64,000 nt of DNA from Dimargaris cristalligena (taxonomy: Eukaryota > Kickxellomycota > Dimargaritomycetes > Dimargaritales > Dimargaritaceae). Below the pieces are notes generated by a model. That model saw only the letters and a list, made by a program, of their open reading frames with translations, was not told the origin of the DNA and ran no database searches. The translations under genes and the position numbers were made by a program. Below, piece by piece: positions 48,385 through 61,900 of the stretch (position 1 is the first letter of the stretch; each line of letters begins with the position of its first letter). Location: assembly GCA_027576995.1 (NCBI GenBank), contig JANBQC010000063.1, positions 1 through 64,000 of the forward strand. The letters are read 5' to 3'.

Positions 48385-49253
48385 CTAACAATTGATGGCA
48401 ATAATCCCATTTAAAAACCCCATATTACCCACGACAACCAATGACTGTGTTCCCATCCCTGTCAATACATTATTTTTTCTGACTACCACAATATGCCCGT
48501 TTTTAGTTATCATCGACGCTATTCTTGGATCAAAATGAATTGCGGTGGCTGCCAATATATCCTTTTTACGGGGGGTTTGGTGTTTTAGGCCATTGGTTCG
48601 GCAAAGCTGTTCCTTAGAACCAATATCAAATAAGTAATGTCCTTCTCCTTCGTCCTCAAAACAATTAAGCCCGGTTGGGTTTGTCGGTACTGCGACCAGA
48701 GGCTACACTAAAATACTACTTAAGCCACAAATAGGAAGAACCAGTGGTTGCTAAACAAATACATCGGTCTTGCTTTAAAGCTCAACCAATTGTATTGAGA
48801 ATAGCCCATTGAGTGCAATACATACCCGTTTCTCGGTATTATTAGATAATAGAGTGTCCATGGGTTGGTTGCTAATGACCAACGGCATAACAAGTTCCAT
48901 GGCTGCCCCTCCAGCCAAATACCCACATACTCAGCCATTGCTGGACTGCCCCTAGCTGTAAATGCTGTAAACCTGGAGAAGTCCGGCTTCCGAATGCTTT
49001 CTTTGTTATCCCCCAAATATACGGAACCTGATGTGATTTGCAGATCCCCTTGAAAACAAACGTACCCATTATGTTGTAAATGGTACATATTTAGCCGGAT
49101 TAGCACTGAATACCCCGTAAACCCATTTTAGGCCTATCTAGAAGCAAAATGCCACACTATACCTGGTGTGTAGGTCCTGGTGCCACGGAAGCGGATTCTG
49201 GCTGTCCGACTGAGAGCCAAATTGATGGTTGGTATCGGAAATCGAACAAACAT
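48385..49253 (-). CDS. Possible three-exon gene of unknown function (or relic)
   Basis: Tentative model on the minus strand: exons 49253-49163, 49048-48822 and 48702-48385, about 212 aa. Exon 1 starts MFVRFPIPTINLALSRTARI and joins exon 2 in correct phase at RTYTP/GDLQITSGSVYLGDNK. Exon 3 is a 106-codon stretch open to a TAG stop, with a strand-like C-terminus (NGHIVVVRKNNVLTGMG, then SLVVVGNMGFLNGIIAIN). Weak points: the second donor is GTATTG; the stronger GTATGT four bases earlier would shift exon 3 to another frame that stops after about 38 codons. GC content is low compared with the sure genes. I recognise no family. Chance open frames of this size are expected in a window this long, so the call rests on protein-like composition and one matching splice phase. 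Confidence 0.3.
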
Positions 49254-51510
49254 CAGAGTGTTATATTTCTTTCATGACAGGTCCCGCTGTCCTCTTTGTA
49301 CGTGGGTAGAAAAATGTCTTCCAAAAGCAAAAAAGTATTAAGAAAAACAACAACCAGTTGGCTACCACCGTTTGATAGGACGCACATTACTCATTGCGAA
49401 AGGATACACCGGGTTTGCTGTCAGTCGCATCCTTCAGCGGAGGCTGAATAAGGCTTTAGCTGGTACCCGCGGTCTAGTCGAAATTAACTGAAACGGCTGC
49501 TGATTGGCTTTATGCTTGCGAATGGTAACATATAGCAGTGGCTAGGGCCAACAATCCTGTTTATTGCTAACTGATCTTCAACCCGGCCATTCATTCCAAT
49601 GGTCATTGTTAGACTCCATTAAGTAATATTGCAAGACATGTCTACTAGACTGTTTGGCTTATTTTTTTTTGGATCACTATGTGACTGAGGCATTCTATGA
49701 TATTTTTGGCTTATTCCAATTAATGCAGAGACATGGGTCAGGCAACACTAAGGCGATATTTGTCATTCGCGACTTATGTCTTCTGTCCATCCCCTAATTT
49801 ATTGCTTCAGGTTAGGGCATGGCGATGGATAAGGATATATACACGTGTAATAGATATTAAGAAAGAAAAGGTGGCAGTCAACATGCGGCAACGAAAGGGG
49901 ACGGTGGGAGTAAATGTGGAACGAATAGGTAGTCGATCATGATTAATAGTGGCTATAAGTACACTGAGGGCAATAGGGCCAATAGTATGTCGATCTGTTT
50001 CGAAAGTATTGCTCTACATAACTCAGGCTTGGGAACAATGGAGCCTAGAAGTATATTTATTCCACAGTAATAAAAATGGTTAAATGTCTGAATACTAACA
50101 ATGGGCCTCTAGTTGTATTGAATGCGCCGTTTGACTTGGCCTGAGAAAAAAGTTATAAGGCCCATGGCGCTGGTCAAGTATGTGGTTTAATATAGCTCAG
50201 TGTGACACAGACCTGTCCCATGTCAAACCGGCCTTCTTTATGCATACGTGTCAGGATCCAGCGTGGTAAATAACCCCTATCCCTCTTTATATTTTGGGAA
50301 AGGTGATCAGGTGTTTCGGGGGCAACTGTGAGCGAACATTGGGGAGGCAACTAATTCTGTAGTTTAATTGCGTAGCTCTATGCCTAGACCGTCAAAGTCG
50401 AATTTTGGCGCTTGGAAAGAGGCCGGAAGACACCGGTGTTCATCCGGAGACTTCCATTCCTAGGGTTAGATTGTGGACATGGACATCGTTAGTCCATTTG
50501 TATTTTATACATCCATCAGTTGTCGTTCGTAGCAGCTCCTCGACAAGACCAGGAGGAGAAAAAAGATAAGTCGGGTTTATCGATAACTACAGAATAATAT
50601 GTAAATGAGGTGTCCCGGTATTGTTGTTTTGGTATACCGAGGGTTCTAAAGAATAATTGGAAGACTGGTGTCAAAAGGGAATAGGGTATGGGCCCCTATC
50701 CTAGAAATAAAATACCCTCTAATGCCGTGCCTACTAAGCCAATAGTGGGAACTGTGGATAATGTGGGTTCAGCCAGGCCCCACATGAAAGCTACTGGGTA
50801 TACACAGGCGGAGGTTGAAACAGTTCGATAGCACCGCTGTGGCAACCCTGGCCAGTAGCCCACACACTGGAGTGGCCTCTTATGTATTCACCAATGATTA
50901 TAATTTTGCATTGGCGCTCCACGCAGACTCCGAGTGAGGCCAATCATATTCCCATGGCCATCATAACTTTGGAGTTACCCTAGCCAGTCGTTGATCCTTA
51001 TTAATGGCATCAACGGTTCAAGTGTTTCGGTTCTGGTCTACTGACTCTATTCTAGAGAATGTAAATCTGAAAAACGAGTGGATCAGTACGGCTTAACCGT
51101 ATCGACGCCTTTTATTAAGGCCAAATTCAGCAGGTTATCAATCTCAGTGCCAGGAACCTGCTGCCAGTTGTAGAATAAAGCCAGTGCCTGGGTAATCCAA
51201 GTCAGTGAGGGAAGGGGGCTGTCATTTGTGATTGGGTCGCTCCACCGTTAGTATTGGTCTGATCCTGCCTAATCTGACCAGCAGCAATACATGTCCCCCG
51301 TATTCTTCTTCGAGGATTTGGATATGTTAGGTTCAGCAGCATCAAAGAGCCAGCCGGAGTCACCATGGGTATAAGTAGCCCCATGTCCCTCTCTAGCTGT
51401 CCATTATCCGCCTAAGTGATCCTGCAGCGACACCGACCGCATTGTTACGTTCATTCCCCATTCCCAAACTATACTTTATAACTCCACCACATTTCCTTAA
51501 TTTACCCACC
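49254..51510. other. Intergenic region upstream of the prenylcysteine oxidase gene
   Basis: 2.3 kb of AT-rich DNA with only short, unsupported frames. The last 90 bases before the next ATG are C/T-rich, as before most genes in this window. Confidence 0.5.
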
Positions 51511-53443
51511 ATGTACAAGTGCCTGGCTCACTCCCTACTGGTCCTGGCCGCCGCCAGCGTCTCCACTTATGCCGCACCCCAAAACATCGCCATTATTGGT
51601 AAGCTATGCCCTGAAAATAATCGTTTGACAGATATATTAATAGCTGACTATCATTTATCTATCAGTACGCCAAAACCATCCTGGGCCAGCGTAGTCTGGT
51701 GGTTTTTGCCCCACACCTCTATTTCCCCATAGTAATTCCTTTAATTTGACCTATATTGTTCTCATGGCGTCCTGCTCTTATTTCCGCATGATGTAGGTGG
51801 TGGTGCCTCGGGTACTTCTGCTGCCTATTGGATTCAGAAGGAGATGCAGAGTGTGGCTGAGCCGCCTAAGATCACGCTATACGAAAAGAACAACCGCCTA
51901 GGCGGCCGCGTGTATTCGATGCCCATCCCCGGTCTCAACATGTTCGTTGAGGCGGGTGCCTCCATCTTCGTTGATGTTAACCAAAACATGATGCAGTTTG
52001 CTGACCAATTTGGCCTAAGCAAAGCCGATTCGGATACCGCAGGCTTGTCCAACCCCGCCATGGGGGTTTGGAATGGTACGAGCTTCACGTACATCCGCAC
52101 GGGCAATAATACCATCGACAACGCTGAGGCCGTCTCTCGCTTCGGCCTGTATACCATGGGACAGGTTAGTTGATTTTTGTATACTTGATTATATATCGCA
52201 TGTTCGCTTAGTACATAGTGATGCTCTAGGTTAGGTCGGAGGGTATTACCATCACTTCCACTGGTCCTATACCGTGCTAAATTTGACCACTAGAAGAACA
52301 TTGGTATACTATCCCTTGATCCTGTAATTAACCCATCGTGTACCCGATTCGGTTTGACCCTTTGGCACATTTTCCCTTGATCATGCCTAGTTGAACACCT
52401 TTTTGCAAGGTTACCTGCAGCCATTCATGGGTATCTACGGCATCAGCTCCATTTACGAGTCGGTTCAGGGTCTGCTCTCCACCCTGGGCCTGAGCAGCTC
52501 CACCACCCAGACCGGCCGGGAATCCATGAACGCCATCGCTAACTTGAATGAAGACTATCTGGCCAACGTGGTTGAAATCGGTTGCCGAGTCAACTACGGC
52601 CAGGGTCTGGAGGAGCTCCACTCGATGGGTATGGCCATCAGCATGATCACCAGTGCTGCCAAGATCTACCAGATTGGAACCGGTAACCAGCGCATTTTTG
52701 AGAAGCTGGCCCAGGCCAGTGAAGCCACCATCAAGCTCAACACCGCCGTGACCACCATCACCAAGATTACCGGCGTGGGTGGCGGTGTTCAGTACACCGT
52801 GGCCACCAGCGGTAGCAGCGCCGTGGCCACTTTTGACGCCGTGGTCATGGCGTCGCCGCCCAACACCTACACCGATGCCCCCATTGTCTGGAACAACATC
52901 AATGCCAACTCGTACTTCAAGACCCTGGCCCCCGTTGTGGACTACAAGACCGTTCACGTGACCTTCGTCGTGGGTCGTGTCAACCCCAGCGCCTTCTTCA
53001 ACATGCCCTTCCCCAGCATGGGCCTGCTCCCCATCAGCATCTACACCCCGCAGTCGGCCGTCTCCCGGGTCCCCTTCACCTCGCTGTCGATTAACCGCGT
53101 GCTCACTACCTCCGAGACCTTTGATATCTGCAGTGCCATCAGCGGTACCCCCTCGGATGTCGACCCCTATGCCATCCATACCGTGACCAAGCTCTTCTCC
53201 CCCACCGCCTTGACCAACGCCCAGCTGAACCAGTTCTATAGCTTCCGTCTCTGGACTTACAAGACGAGCTTCCAGGCCTACCCCGAGCTGGTGAGCCGCG
53301 CCCCTGAAGACTTCCCCCCCTTCACCGTTGACGAGAACCTCTACTTCCCCAACGCCTTTGAGCCTTTCGTCTCCACCATGGAAACCTCCATCGTTTCTTC
53401 CAAAAACATTGCCAAGCTGGTTGCCCGCGATCTGGCTGCCTAG
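51511..53443 (+). CDS. PCYOX1: Prenylcysteine oxidase-like FAD protein, secretory, three exons
   Basis: Exons 51511-51598, 51797-52164 and 52391-53443, phases 1 and 0, with GTAAGC and GTTAGT donors; 502 aa, close to human PCYOX1 (505). A signal peptide (YKCLAHSLLVLAAASVSTYA) is followed almost at once by the FAD-binding Rossmann motif IAIIGGGASG (residues 26-35), then YEKNNRLGGRVYS and FVEAGASIF, which match the family order. The C-terminal half fits the prenylcysteine-lyase region. The family cleaves the thioether of prenylcysteines with oxygen, giving cysteine, a prenyl aldehyde and hydrogen peroxide, in lysosome or vacuole in animals and plants. Location here is inferred to be the secretory pathway or vacuole. 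Alternative: another FAD amine-oxidase-like enzyme. Confidence 0.85.
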
Positions 53444-54618
53444 TGGGATCGGTGAAACCCGAATTGAATAGAATCATTCGTTTAGTTTATGCGCTTTTTT
53501 AATTTTTATTTTTTAATGGTAGTTTAAATTAGAGCATGGAGGGTGTATATGTGCGTGTGTGTCTAGAGTCTTTAGTGGTGACATGGCGCCGTGAAACTGT
53601 CAACATGAGGTAATTTCTCTGGTTGATTTGCAATCGCAACCTTTATCCCTGACTACATCTCGTTTTTGCACAGCATTTTATACCCTCCTATATAAGAAAT
53701 ATTATAATTATTTAGTACCGACTATATCCCGACATCTTTTGTTATTCACCTACTACTGCCTTTCGTAATGGTACTGATCCCTAATTTATTGGCAATCTCA
53801 TAAAATTAATAAATCTAACGAGAAATTCCAATCAACTCTTTCTGTAGTGAAGCCACCTCTGCAGTTTATCGTAGGGGATACTCCTAGCAATCACTAGTGA
53901 CCCTTTTACTAGGAATCATATGGGAGAGGTTCAATAAGACTGTATAATGAAGTACCTGTCGCATGAGGTAAATATTCCCTGATAGCAATGAATCCCTCCC
54001 ATATGTGCCCCCTATTCATACCATCTGGGTGAAAATCGGCCCAGCTGTATAAGATTTTGAATGATAGGTGTACAGGATAATAGACGGGGTATCAATTTTT
54101 AACAAGTAATATTCGCCTCATCCAACGGATTTTTCGCCATACAGCCTGGTTAAATATTTACCATCTATAGCCTCATATATAGCTGGGTCGAATTTCACTC
54201 ATATGGTAGGAGGACGCTTAAAGTGGGACTGTGAAGGCTGTTTGACATATAGCAATACTACGGATATTTACATATAAGGGCGAATTTACTAGTAATGAGG
54301 GATAGCGCGCCTTCGGTGATTGGATTCCCGCGCCACCTCATTAAAATCAGGCCTTTCTCTCCCTTCACCAGCAAATATAATCAAATTGACAGAGTATTTA
54401 ATAAAATATTAGAAGCGGGCAAGTGACCCACATGGTACCAGAAACTTGATAAAGAATGCATTTAAGCAAAATCGATACATGATTTAAGAAATAATTGAAG
54501 GCAAATGAATATGGACAAAGAAAAGAAATATCCAATGTGAAGAGCCGAACCGAGATTGAACGATCAATAGTGAGAGCCAGGTGATGCCTATATACGCGGT
54601 ATGTCAGTTGGGCGATAG
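53444..54618. other. Convergent region of PCYOX1 and PAN1-like genes
   Basis: 1.2 kb of AT-rich DNA between two facing stop codons. It holds copy B of the dispersed repeat. No gene seen. Confidence 0.5.
54022..54182 (+). repeat. Dispersed repeat, copy B
   Basis: It aligns with 5804-5952 in the same orientation at about 70 percent by-eye identity, with a small insertion near its right end before the shared CATATATAG. Both copies lie in gene-free AT-rich DNA. Confidence 0.5.
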
Positions 54619-57600
54619 TTACTCGGCCGTCTGCTCTGACTGCTGCTGCTGCTGCTGGGTAGAAGGCAACGGTGGCGGGGGAGGCGCGTCCATAGAGTCA
54701 TGGGCCTCCATGGCCTTCATCTTGTTAGTAATCATTCGGGCCAAGAGGGCACTGAGGCCGCCCTCCTGAATAATGGATGAGTCGCTATCGTAGCCATAGT
54801 CAAAGCCCGGGTCAACGCCCTGCGGCTCGACGGGTATTCCAAAGGCCGCATCCGCTGTCTTTTTGACTTCGAAGGTGGAGTCCATCGGTGCGGGAATGCT
54901 GGTGCTGGTAGCGGCCGCAGTGGTTAAACGGGCGTCACGGTAGTTGGTACCATTATAGGCCTCAAGGCTAGAATCGGCACCAGCACCCTGGTCCTCGTCG
55001 TCACTGCTAAAGGCAGATGACGACGAATCGTCCCAGTCCTTCTCCAGACTGTTGGTAAAGGCCTGGCCCCAGGATGGCTGCGACTCGGTGGCGGCGTAAG
55101 CCGAGGGCTCTTGAGAATAGGCCACTGCTTCCGGTGCCACGGTTTCTGTTTCCGGGGCAGTGGTCACATTAAGGGCATTACTGGTATAGTCCGTCGATTG
55201 AGGTTGGTATTGATCATAGGAGTAGTCGTATGCCTCATGCGACTCAGCGGGGGCTGCTGGCTCGTACGAGTGCGTAGTAGGCTCCGCCGCGGGCTCTGCA
55301 GAGGTCTCTTGGTGGGCATAGGACCATGATTCGCTTTCCTGGGTAGGGGTGGACCGCTCAGCCGGGCCAGGTTCGGCTGCGACAGGCTCCGTGGCAAAAA
55401 TGTTATCGAATGCATCCGTAGATGGGGCCTCCGAAGTCGGCGCCACAGAGGCAGGTATTTTTGCAGGGGTGGAAGCCTGGTAGTAGGGATTCGTGGCACT
55501 AAATGGGGAGTTGGCTGCAGGGGCCTGGGCAGCGGGCTGGTTAAAGCGTTCACGGGCTTTACGAATACGGTCCTGCACCTCGCGGTCAGCGGCTTCCCGA
55601 ATTTGTCTATCCCGGTCCTCAGCAGACGGGCCGGTTTCCTGATACTGCGGGGTAGGTTCAGCATGGGGTTCCGATCGGGGTGTTTCTTGTACGGGGTAGG
55701 CGGCAGGAGGCGGCGTTGGGGTATAGGGTACAGGTTCACGCTTCCCGGGCGATCCCAGCCCGAGGGCGCGGTCGAATCGGGCGGCCAAGTCAGCCGTGGA
55801 GGTGGGTTTGTAGCTGGTCGAGGAGGGGGCCGGGGAATGTACACTCAGCGGGCTGCTGCAGGCAGCAGTGGTATTGCTTCTGGCGGGTAGCGGGTGCTGC
55901 TGTTCGAGTTCCTCCACAAGTAGACGAACCTCCTCGGACTTAATGCCCACAGAACCCTGCCACATTTCGCGGGCGGTACGCTCGCCCTTGTAGGTCCGAA
56001 TCAGGCGCTCCAGGGTGGTCGTGTCGGGCCAGGCCATCGAACTGGCATCAAGACGCTGCTGGCGCTCCTGTTGGTTCATGTAATCACGCCACTGACGCAG
56101 GGTGGCCTCGATTTGGGTAAAACGCCCTTCAATACGTGCACGCTCCTGCTCTACCTCGGGATTGCCCGAGCGACTCTGGGGAGAAGCCGGAGAAGCGGTA
56201 CTAGATCCATAACTTTTACCTGTAATACTCTGCATTCTTTCGGCCAGCAAGGCGGCCGCCCGCTGTGAGATCGCATCCTGACGGGAACTAGGGCTTCCTA
56301 GTGCGGACGCAGTCGGGGTACGATCAGCGCCGGCCCGTTTGCTAAGCTCTTCAATCTGACCAGCGAGAGTGCGGCCCTCGGCCAATCGGGTGGGAAGCAG
56401 GTAAATCAAGTCCTGTAGGTCGCGTTGTAGGCGTTTACGCTCTTCTAAGGCCGATACTAAGTCGTCACCAACCTGGTCACGGTGGGCTGCTATGGCCATA
56501 CCATCGGGTTCCGCCAGGAGAGCGCTGTGGGCGCTTCTAATCTTGGACTTAAGTTCAGCAATTCGGTGACCCGCAGCTCCTCTAGTGGTGCTACTGCTCC
56601 CGGAGCGGCCCTGGGCCCGTTCTTTAAGGGCATCCAGTACAATTCGCTTCTCTTTGATTTTCTTACGGAGTGCCTCCAGATCAGCGGCGGTCAGGGCCCG
56701 GGCAGGATTCTGGGCATTGAATCTGGACTTGTAGCGGCTCTTGGACACATACGCTGGCGTATCATCCTGGTCCTTAAACCGCCGGGAGGAGGACGCAGCA
56801 CTCTCGCTGGAAGGGGCGTTGGATGCAGAGCGAGTGAATTCGGTGGCCCCTAGCGCCGAATAGGCACTGGCCAGCACGGGGTCCGACTCCAGTAAGAATG
56901 AAGGGGCCAGGTGGTTGGGTCCACCGCCGGGCTGGACCTTTTTGGTCACCACATCGGTAAGAATCGAGTCCTTCAGGGCACTTACGCTATCCGATAGATC
57001 CCGAGTCGATTTGGGAAGCAAGGTGTCCGGCAATTGGCCGGGAAGCTCTACCCCGGATAGCTTTTTGAAAATGAGGTGCATGGCCACGGCAAACTCATCG
57101 ATATTTAGTTTGCCGTGGTTGTGCACATCAGCCAGAGACCATACTCTCATCAGGTCACGCTGATTGAGCCCGGATTGCGAGAATACCTCGCGGGCCTGTT
57201 GACCAGACAAAAACTGGGTTCCGTCCTTGTCCCATTGCCGGAAGATTTGGTTGTACTTTTGGCGTTCGGCAGTGGTTATCACCCAGTGGGAGTTGGCCGT
57301 GTCATGGCCAATTGCGGGAGCCGGACCAGGGGTAGTCGTGTGGGGGACGCCCCGGGGGACCAGGCCGGTGGAATAGCTTGGCTGAGGGGGGCCATACTGA
57401 GACAAGGGTGCAACATTGTAGGATGGCATCATGGCTCCGTTCTGGGGGGCTTGGGCAATCGGTGCCGCTGGGACGAGTGCGTTGTAATGGGAGGCGGTAA
57501 ACATTTGTTGAAGCGTACGATTAGCTGCCTGAATCTCCGAGCGGACATTGTCGGGTAAAGTGGTCGGCATGGGCTTACCACTCAACTTGGTCTGGGTTAG

Positions 57601-58266
57601 AAACATGGCCAAGGCGAACTCGGGAAAACTGAGTGTCCCCTGATGATCAATGTCACTTAGATCCCTATAGACGCGCGGAAGAGCCGCCCGGTACGCCGTA
57701 ATAATATTATCAAGGCCCAGTCAAGCAACGATTAATTAGTTTGAGAAGGGGAGAATGGGGGGGAGACGGTGGTATATATAGGCAACGGGCTCTACTGCCA
57801 GTACTTATGAGCCCATCGTAGCACATTCTTAAATAAAATAAGGTAACTTACCATAAATCGGCAAGGGCTGAGCTAGGTAGACCTGATTGGGTCAACACAT
57901 TTCGAACAGCAGCACCTAATGTCATGCCGTACCGATACCAAAATATCGAGGAGTGATAAGTACATCGATAGGGGCAATATCTACAAGTTAGCAAAGGGTC
58001 ACATATTTTACGGTTCCCGGGTACAACGCATAAACGTCATATGCAGCTGATACCCCCTACTTGGGTCAGGCGGGTTATTGGCAGCTTATGCAGTCTAGGT
58101 CTCACACTAGCTCGGGTCGTTTGAGAGGCCGTAATAGCGAGATGGAGGAGGGCTACTTACCACTGATGCGGTCTTGAAGAGAGCTGACATTCTGCTTGAA
58201 GATGCCCTCGAAGCGGGTTAGGTCAGCCGGGGTGATGAACGAAATTTGGATAGTTGAGGCGGACAT
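54619..58266 (-). CDS. PAN1: Pan1-type EH-domain endocytic scaffold, three exons
   Basis: Minus-strand exons 58266-58161, 57915-57852 and 57664-54619, GTAAGT donors, TAG acceptors, phases 1 and 2; 1071 aa. EH domain 1 covers residues about 8-100 (ITPADLTRFEGIFKQN, VRNVLTQSGLPSSALADLW, then DIDHQGTLSFPEFALAMFL) and is split over all three exons. EH domain 2 is at about 184-280 (VITTAERQKYNQIFRQWDKD, SGLNQRDLMRVWSLADVHN, GKLNIDEFAVAMHLI) and is followed by LPDTLLPKSTRDL, a pattern seen in Pan1 proteins. A central coiled coil (residues about 380-620), a Gln/Pro/acidic region and a C-terminal helix plus PPPPPLP tail follow. The helix ALLARMITNKMKAM recalls a WH2 actin-binding helix but is not a clear match. 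Known role: EH domains bind NPF motifs, and Pan1 links endocytic coats to Arp2/3 actin assembly. Ede1/Eps15-type proteins are the alternative. Confidence 0.88.
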
Positions 58267-58970
58267 GGACTTGAGGGCCAACGAATGGGGGAATTCTGTT
58301 ACTGTGGGGGGAAAAGATATATTTTACGGAATAAACCCAAAACGACAAAAGAGTAAAGGCAAGGGGGTCTCTGGTCAGATGGTTCAGAAAGCTTTAAGGG
58401 TTTGCGTCAGACGGTCCTTCGAGGGATGAAACCAGGTGGTGTTGCCGGGCGGAGGGGAGGTGAGGCAGGGCGCTTTATCATACGAGTCCCACTTGGTTCC
58501 AAAAGCTGGGCTGTGCAGCACAGCCGTATGACTGGATTTGTAACTCCACCTGCCACTGTGTATTGGGCTCCCATTGGGAGCGGCGCTTGCGGATAGCTAT
58601 GCAACCATTAGGGGCGTTTAAGCTCCATAGGGATCGCCAAACAATCTGAATATTGACACATTCCAGTGCCTTTGATTTTGCTCTCTGATCCACTCCATCC
58701 ACTCTTACACTGTTACTTGTTGTGCCTAAACTATCAAGTGCACCGGGACACTTATCGCATACCATTCCCATTCCTCCACGTTAACTTACGCGTCACTTCC
58801 CCGTTTTCTACCCATCTATATCCAAGTCCCGTCTCCTTCAATCCAGCTTCGTCGTTATTCCTTCCCGAAACCCATGCTACCCAGAGTTCCCCCGCCTAAA
58901 CGCTGCCAGTGTAAAGCTTAATTCTTAATTGTGCACCGGACTCCCGTCTCCTCCGCCTTGCGTGTTCGAG
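58267..58970. other. Divergent promoter region of PAN1-like and MED12 genes
   Basis: 704 bp between two outward-facing start codons. The MED12 side is C/T-rich. No other gene seen. Confidence 0.6.
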
Positions 58971-61900
58971 ATGAATCCGAGGGACGGCCACAATAAGGGC
59001 CCTGGGCCGTACGGTAATAGCAAGGGCACGTACGGTCCTACAGGGGGTTACTCCGCGCCCATTTCTCAGTCTAGCAACCCTGGGACCAACTACCACATGC
59101 CCCATGGCACTTCCAGCCAGCACCATTCCGGTGTGCGCACTGGGACCGGTCCGGGATTCCCCAATGAAGGCTACGGACATAACCACAGCCGCAATAACCA
59201 TCGAGTACCGGGTCATCTTCACCCCTCGTCACCTTACATGTCCTCCCGGACCCACAGCTCCAGCAATAGCGGGGGCAGCCACCCCCATAACCTCACCGCC
59301 CGCCGGTCGGCCAGCCATACGGACCCCTTACTCCAGCGCTACGTTATGCGACCACCAGACGACCTGCCCCGGCTGTGCTCCAACACCAGTGTGGGCTATC
59401 CGGACTACTTTCCCCAGGACCCCGCCCAACCGGAGGATCAGCTGATTGATACGTATGTCCGTAATGGGTTGGCTGACCAGCCCCTTATCTCGTCCGAAAC
59501 GTCGTCCATGCACGATTCGATTATCGACCGCTTGCAGGACCAGGGTGTCATGAACCAGTTGGCGAAATTCGCCGTCGAAATCCTGGAGCAGCAGCAGCGT
59601 TTGGCCGTTGATAGCCGCCTGATACACTCCCAGGAGACCGGCGAACCGGTGGATCCTTCATTTATACCATCCGTTGGCGATGTTGACTCGTCGACCGCAA
59701 CGTCACCCTTTAGTGGGGCTTCTCCCCGCTGGCATTTAGCCACGCCTATTCCGCCTAAATCCTTTTTCCACCCGCCACCCGTCCGGCCTGTCACCGAGCT
59801 TTCGGACCGGGAAACCTGGTGGAAACATCTAACCGATCCTGCAGCCCAATTGTCCACTCTAGCCCGGTCGGTCCCCAGTCTATACGGTAAGGATCGAACC
59901 GACCGGCTCGAAAGCTTGCTGAAGAATATATGCCAGCGGTCTATCCCGATGACCAGGGCCTTATGGGCCATTCGGGTGTTCGGGTGTGATGAAATTCAAA
60001 CTGCGCTACAATCCCAACCACAGCTAAGTCCGAGTCAGGCCTCTGACAGTCTGACCACCGATTGGACGCGTCTCGTCCTAAACACTTTGCGAAGCGTCTT
60101 GACTGAAGTACCAGGCCGTGACCCCAAAACGAGTGAGGTGGGAGCCGACCCCCGCCGCCTATTCCCCGACCCCGATGCCCAACTGCAGTGGATCGACCGC
60201 TGGTCCTACCTTTGGCGCCTGGTTCGAGTTCAGTGTGACCAGGAGTTAGTTGATATACGCCATCTTCTGCGCTGGCTAATTGAAGTCATTTCAACCTGTT
60301 CCGTGGACCATTTCGTACTCCTTTTGCCCAGTTTATACGAGTATATCCCTGATATCAAGCGTGCGAGGTTCCTGCTCCGCCTGCTGGTGTCGGCCCTAAC
60401 CGACCGGGCGCTTGGTTTCGCCTCTCAGTTTATCTTACCAGCTTCTTTAGAAACCACATTAGTGGACCTGCACCGGTCCTTATTTTTCAGTTGTCCTGAT
60501 GTGTTCATGGACCCCAGTGCCTGGGCCGACCGGCGTCCGGTGTGGGAGGCGATTATCTTTGGTCGCAAGCTCCCCACAACCAACGACCGAAATGCCAGGC
60601 GGTCTGGGCCATCCCCACTGCCTTCCACCGACGACTGGTCTCCGGAGCGTGCTCTTTGGGAGGAAGTAAACCTACGCAATACTATATTCCACATGCCCAC
60701 CGCCACTCCTCCGACATTGGATCCCCCACCGCTGGCCTGGCCGGACTACCACCGACCCGCCCAAAACCCCAATCCGAGTTGCAACCAAGAACCGGATGGT
60801 CCGACCATGTGGCATAAATTAGTGTGTTCCCGGCCGGAAGTTCCTGAATCAATCTCGAACCATCTCCCGTTCACCCATTACCCCATCGCTACCCTAGCTA
60901 ATTGGTTCCGGACTGCGTACCACACCTATTTCAAACTTTACCCGCCACGGGGCCAGACCGGCCCTATCAGTCCCGCCCGATTGGATCAATTCACTGACAA
61001 TCTGCCCAAACGGTCCCAGACTGCGCAATTTCTTAAATTTTCCCTTGTTTATTGGCTCCACTGGGTCATCCACACCGATCCACGGCCGTCCCAATACCCG
61101 GATGCCGCGCGAGTTCTCTCAAATGAGAATCCAAATCTTTCAACTATGCACACCATGGTCCTTTGTTGCTTATTAAACGTGCTTAAATTAGTGGGAATCC
61201 GAACCCTCTTGAACTGGCCCGCTGCCCCGTCCACGGACTCAACCCTGGGCGGTCTGACGGACGTATCTAATCGGGCTACCCCCTCCCGGGGAGACCTGGG
61301 CTCGGCCTTAGATTCAGCCACGTCAGCCACCGAGACCCTTCACTCTGCCTACACCTGCCGTTGGGTCGAGGAACTGTTCGAGCAAGTTCGTCTCGCCGGC
61401 GAAACGGATATCCAGGTCCTTGTACGAATCGGCCAGCGTCAGGATCTTATCCAAGAGGTGCTTGAATCCTTCATGGCCGATCCTTGGCCGACACCATGGC
61501 CTCCGTTGATTGCCCGAGTATTGACCGAACTGACTCGGGCCAACCTTTTTTCCTACGCCCATTATGCACAGCGCATTATTGCCCGGGGTGAACTTTCCCC
61601 CGATAAGACCGGCTCGCTCACGCCATTAGACGCCAAATTTGCTCATCAGCCCTATTTGCAGCTTCTAGGCACTCTCAGCGAAGGGGAGCTGCAGGCCAGG
61701 CAAATCGCCCTCTACAAGGCTAACCACCTCAAATTCGACCACCCCGAGTCGGTGTTGGACCCGACTCTCCACACGCCCGAAGAGTACCAGGAGTTCCGCA
61801 CCATTCTTCAATGGCAGCACCATATTGCCAGTCGGCTGCCCTGGCTAATTACCCACGACGCCCAAACGCGTTCGGGTCAAGTCTTATCGTCCGCCCTGCT

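Noticed and set aside
52328..53179. Open frame of 283 codons antisense to the prenylcysteine oxidase gene
   Set aside because: Composition is extremely Gly/Val/Asp-rich, as expected from the reverse strand of GC3-rich coding DNA, and the sense gene is well supported.
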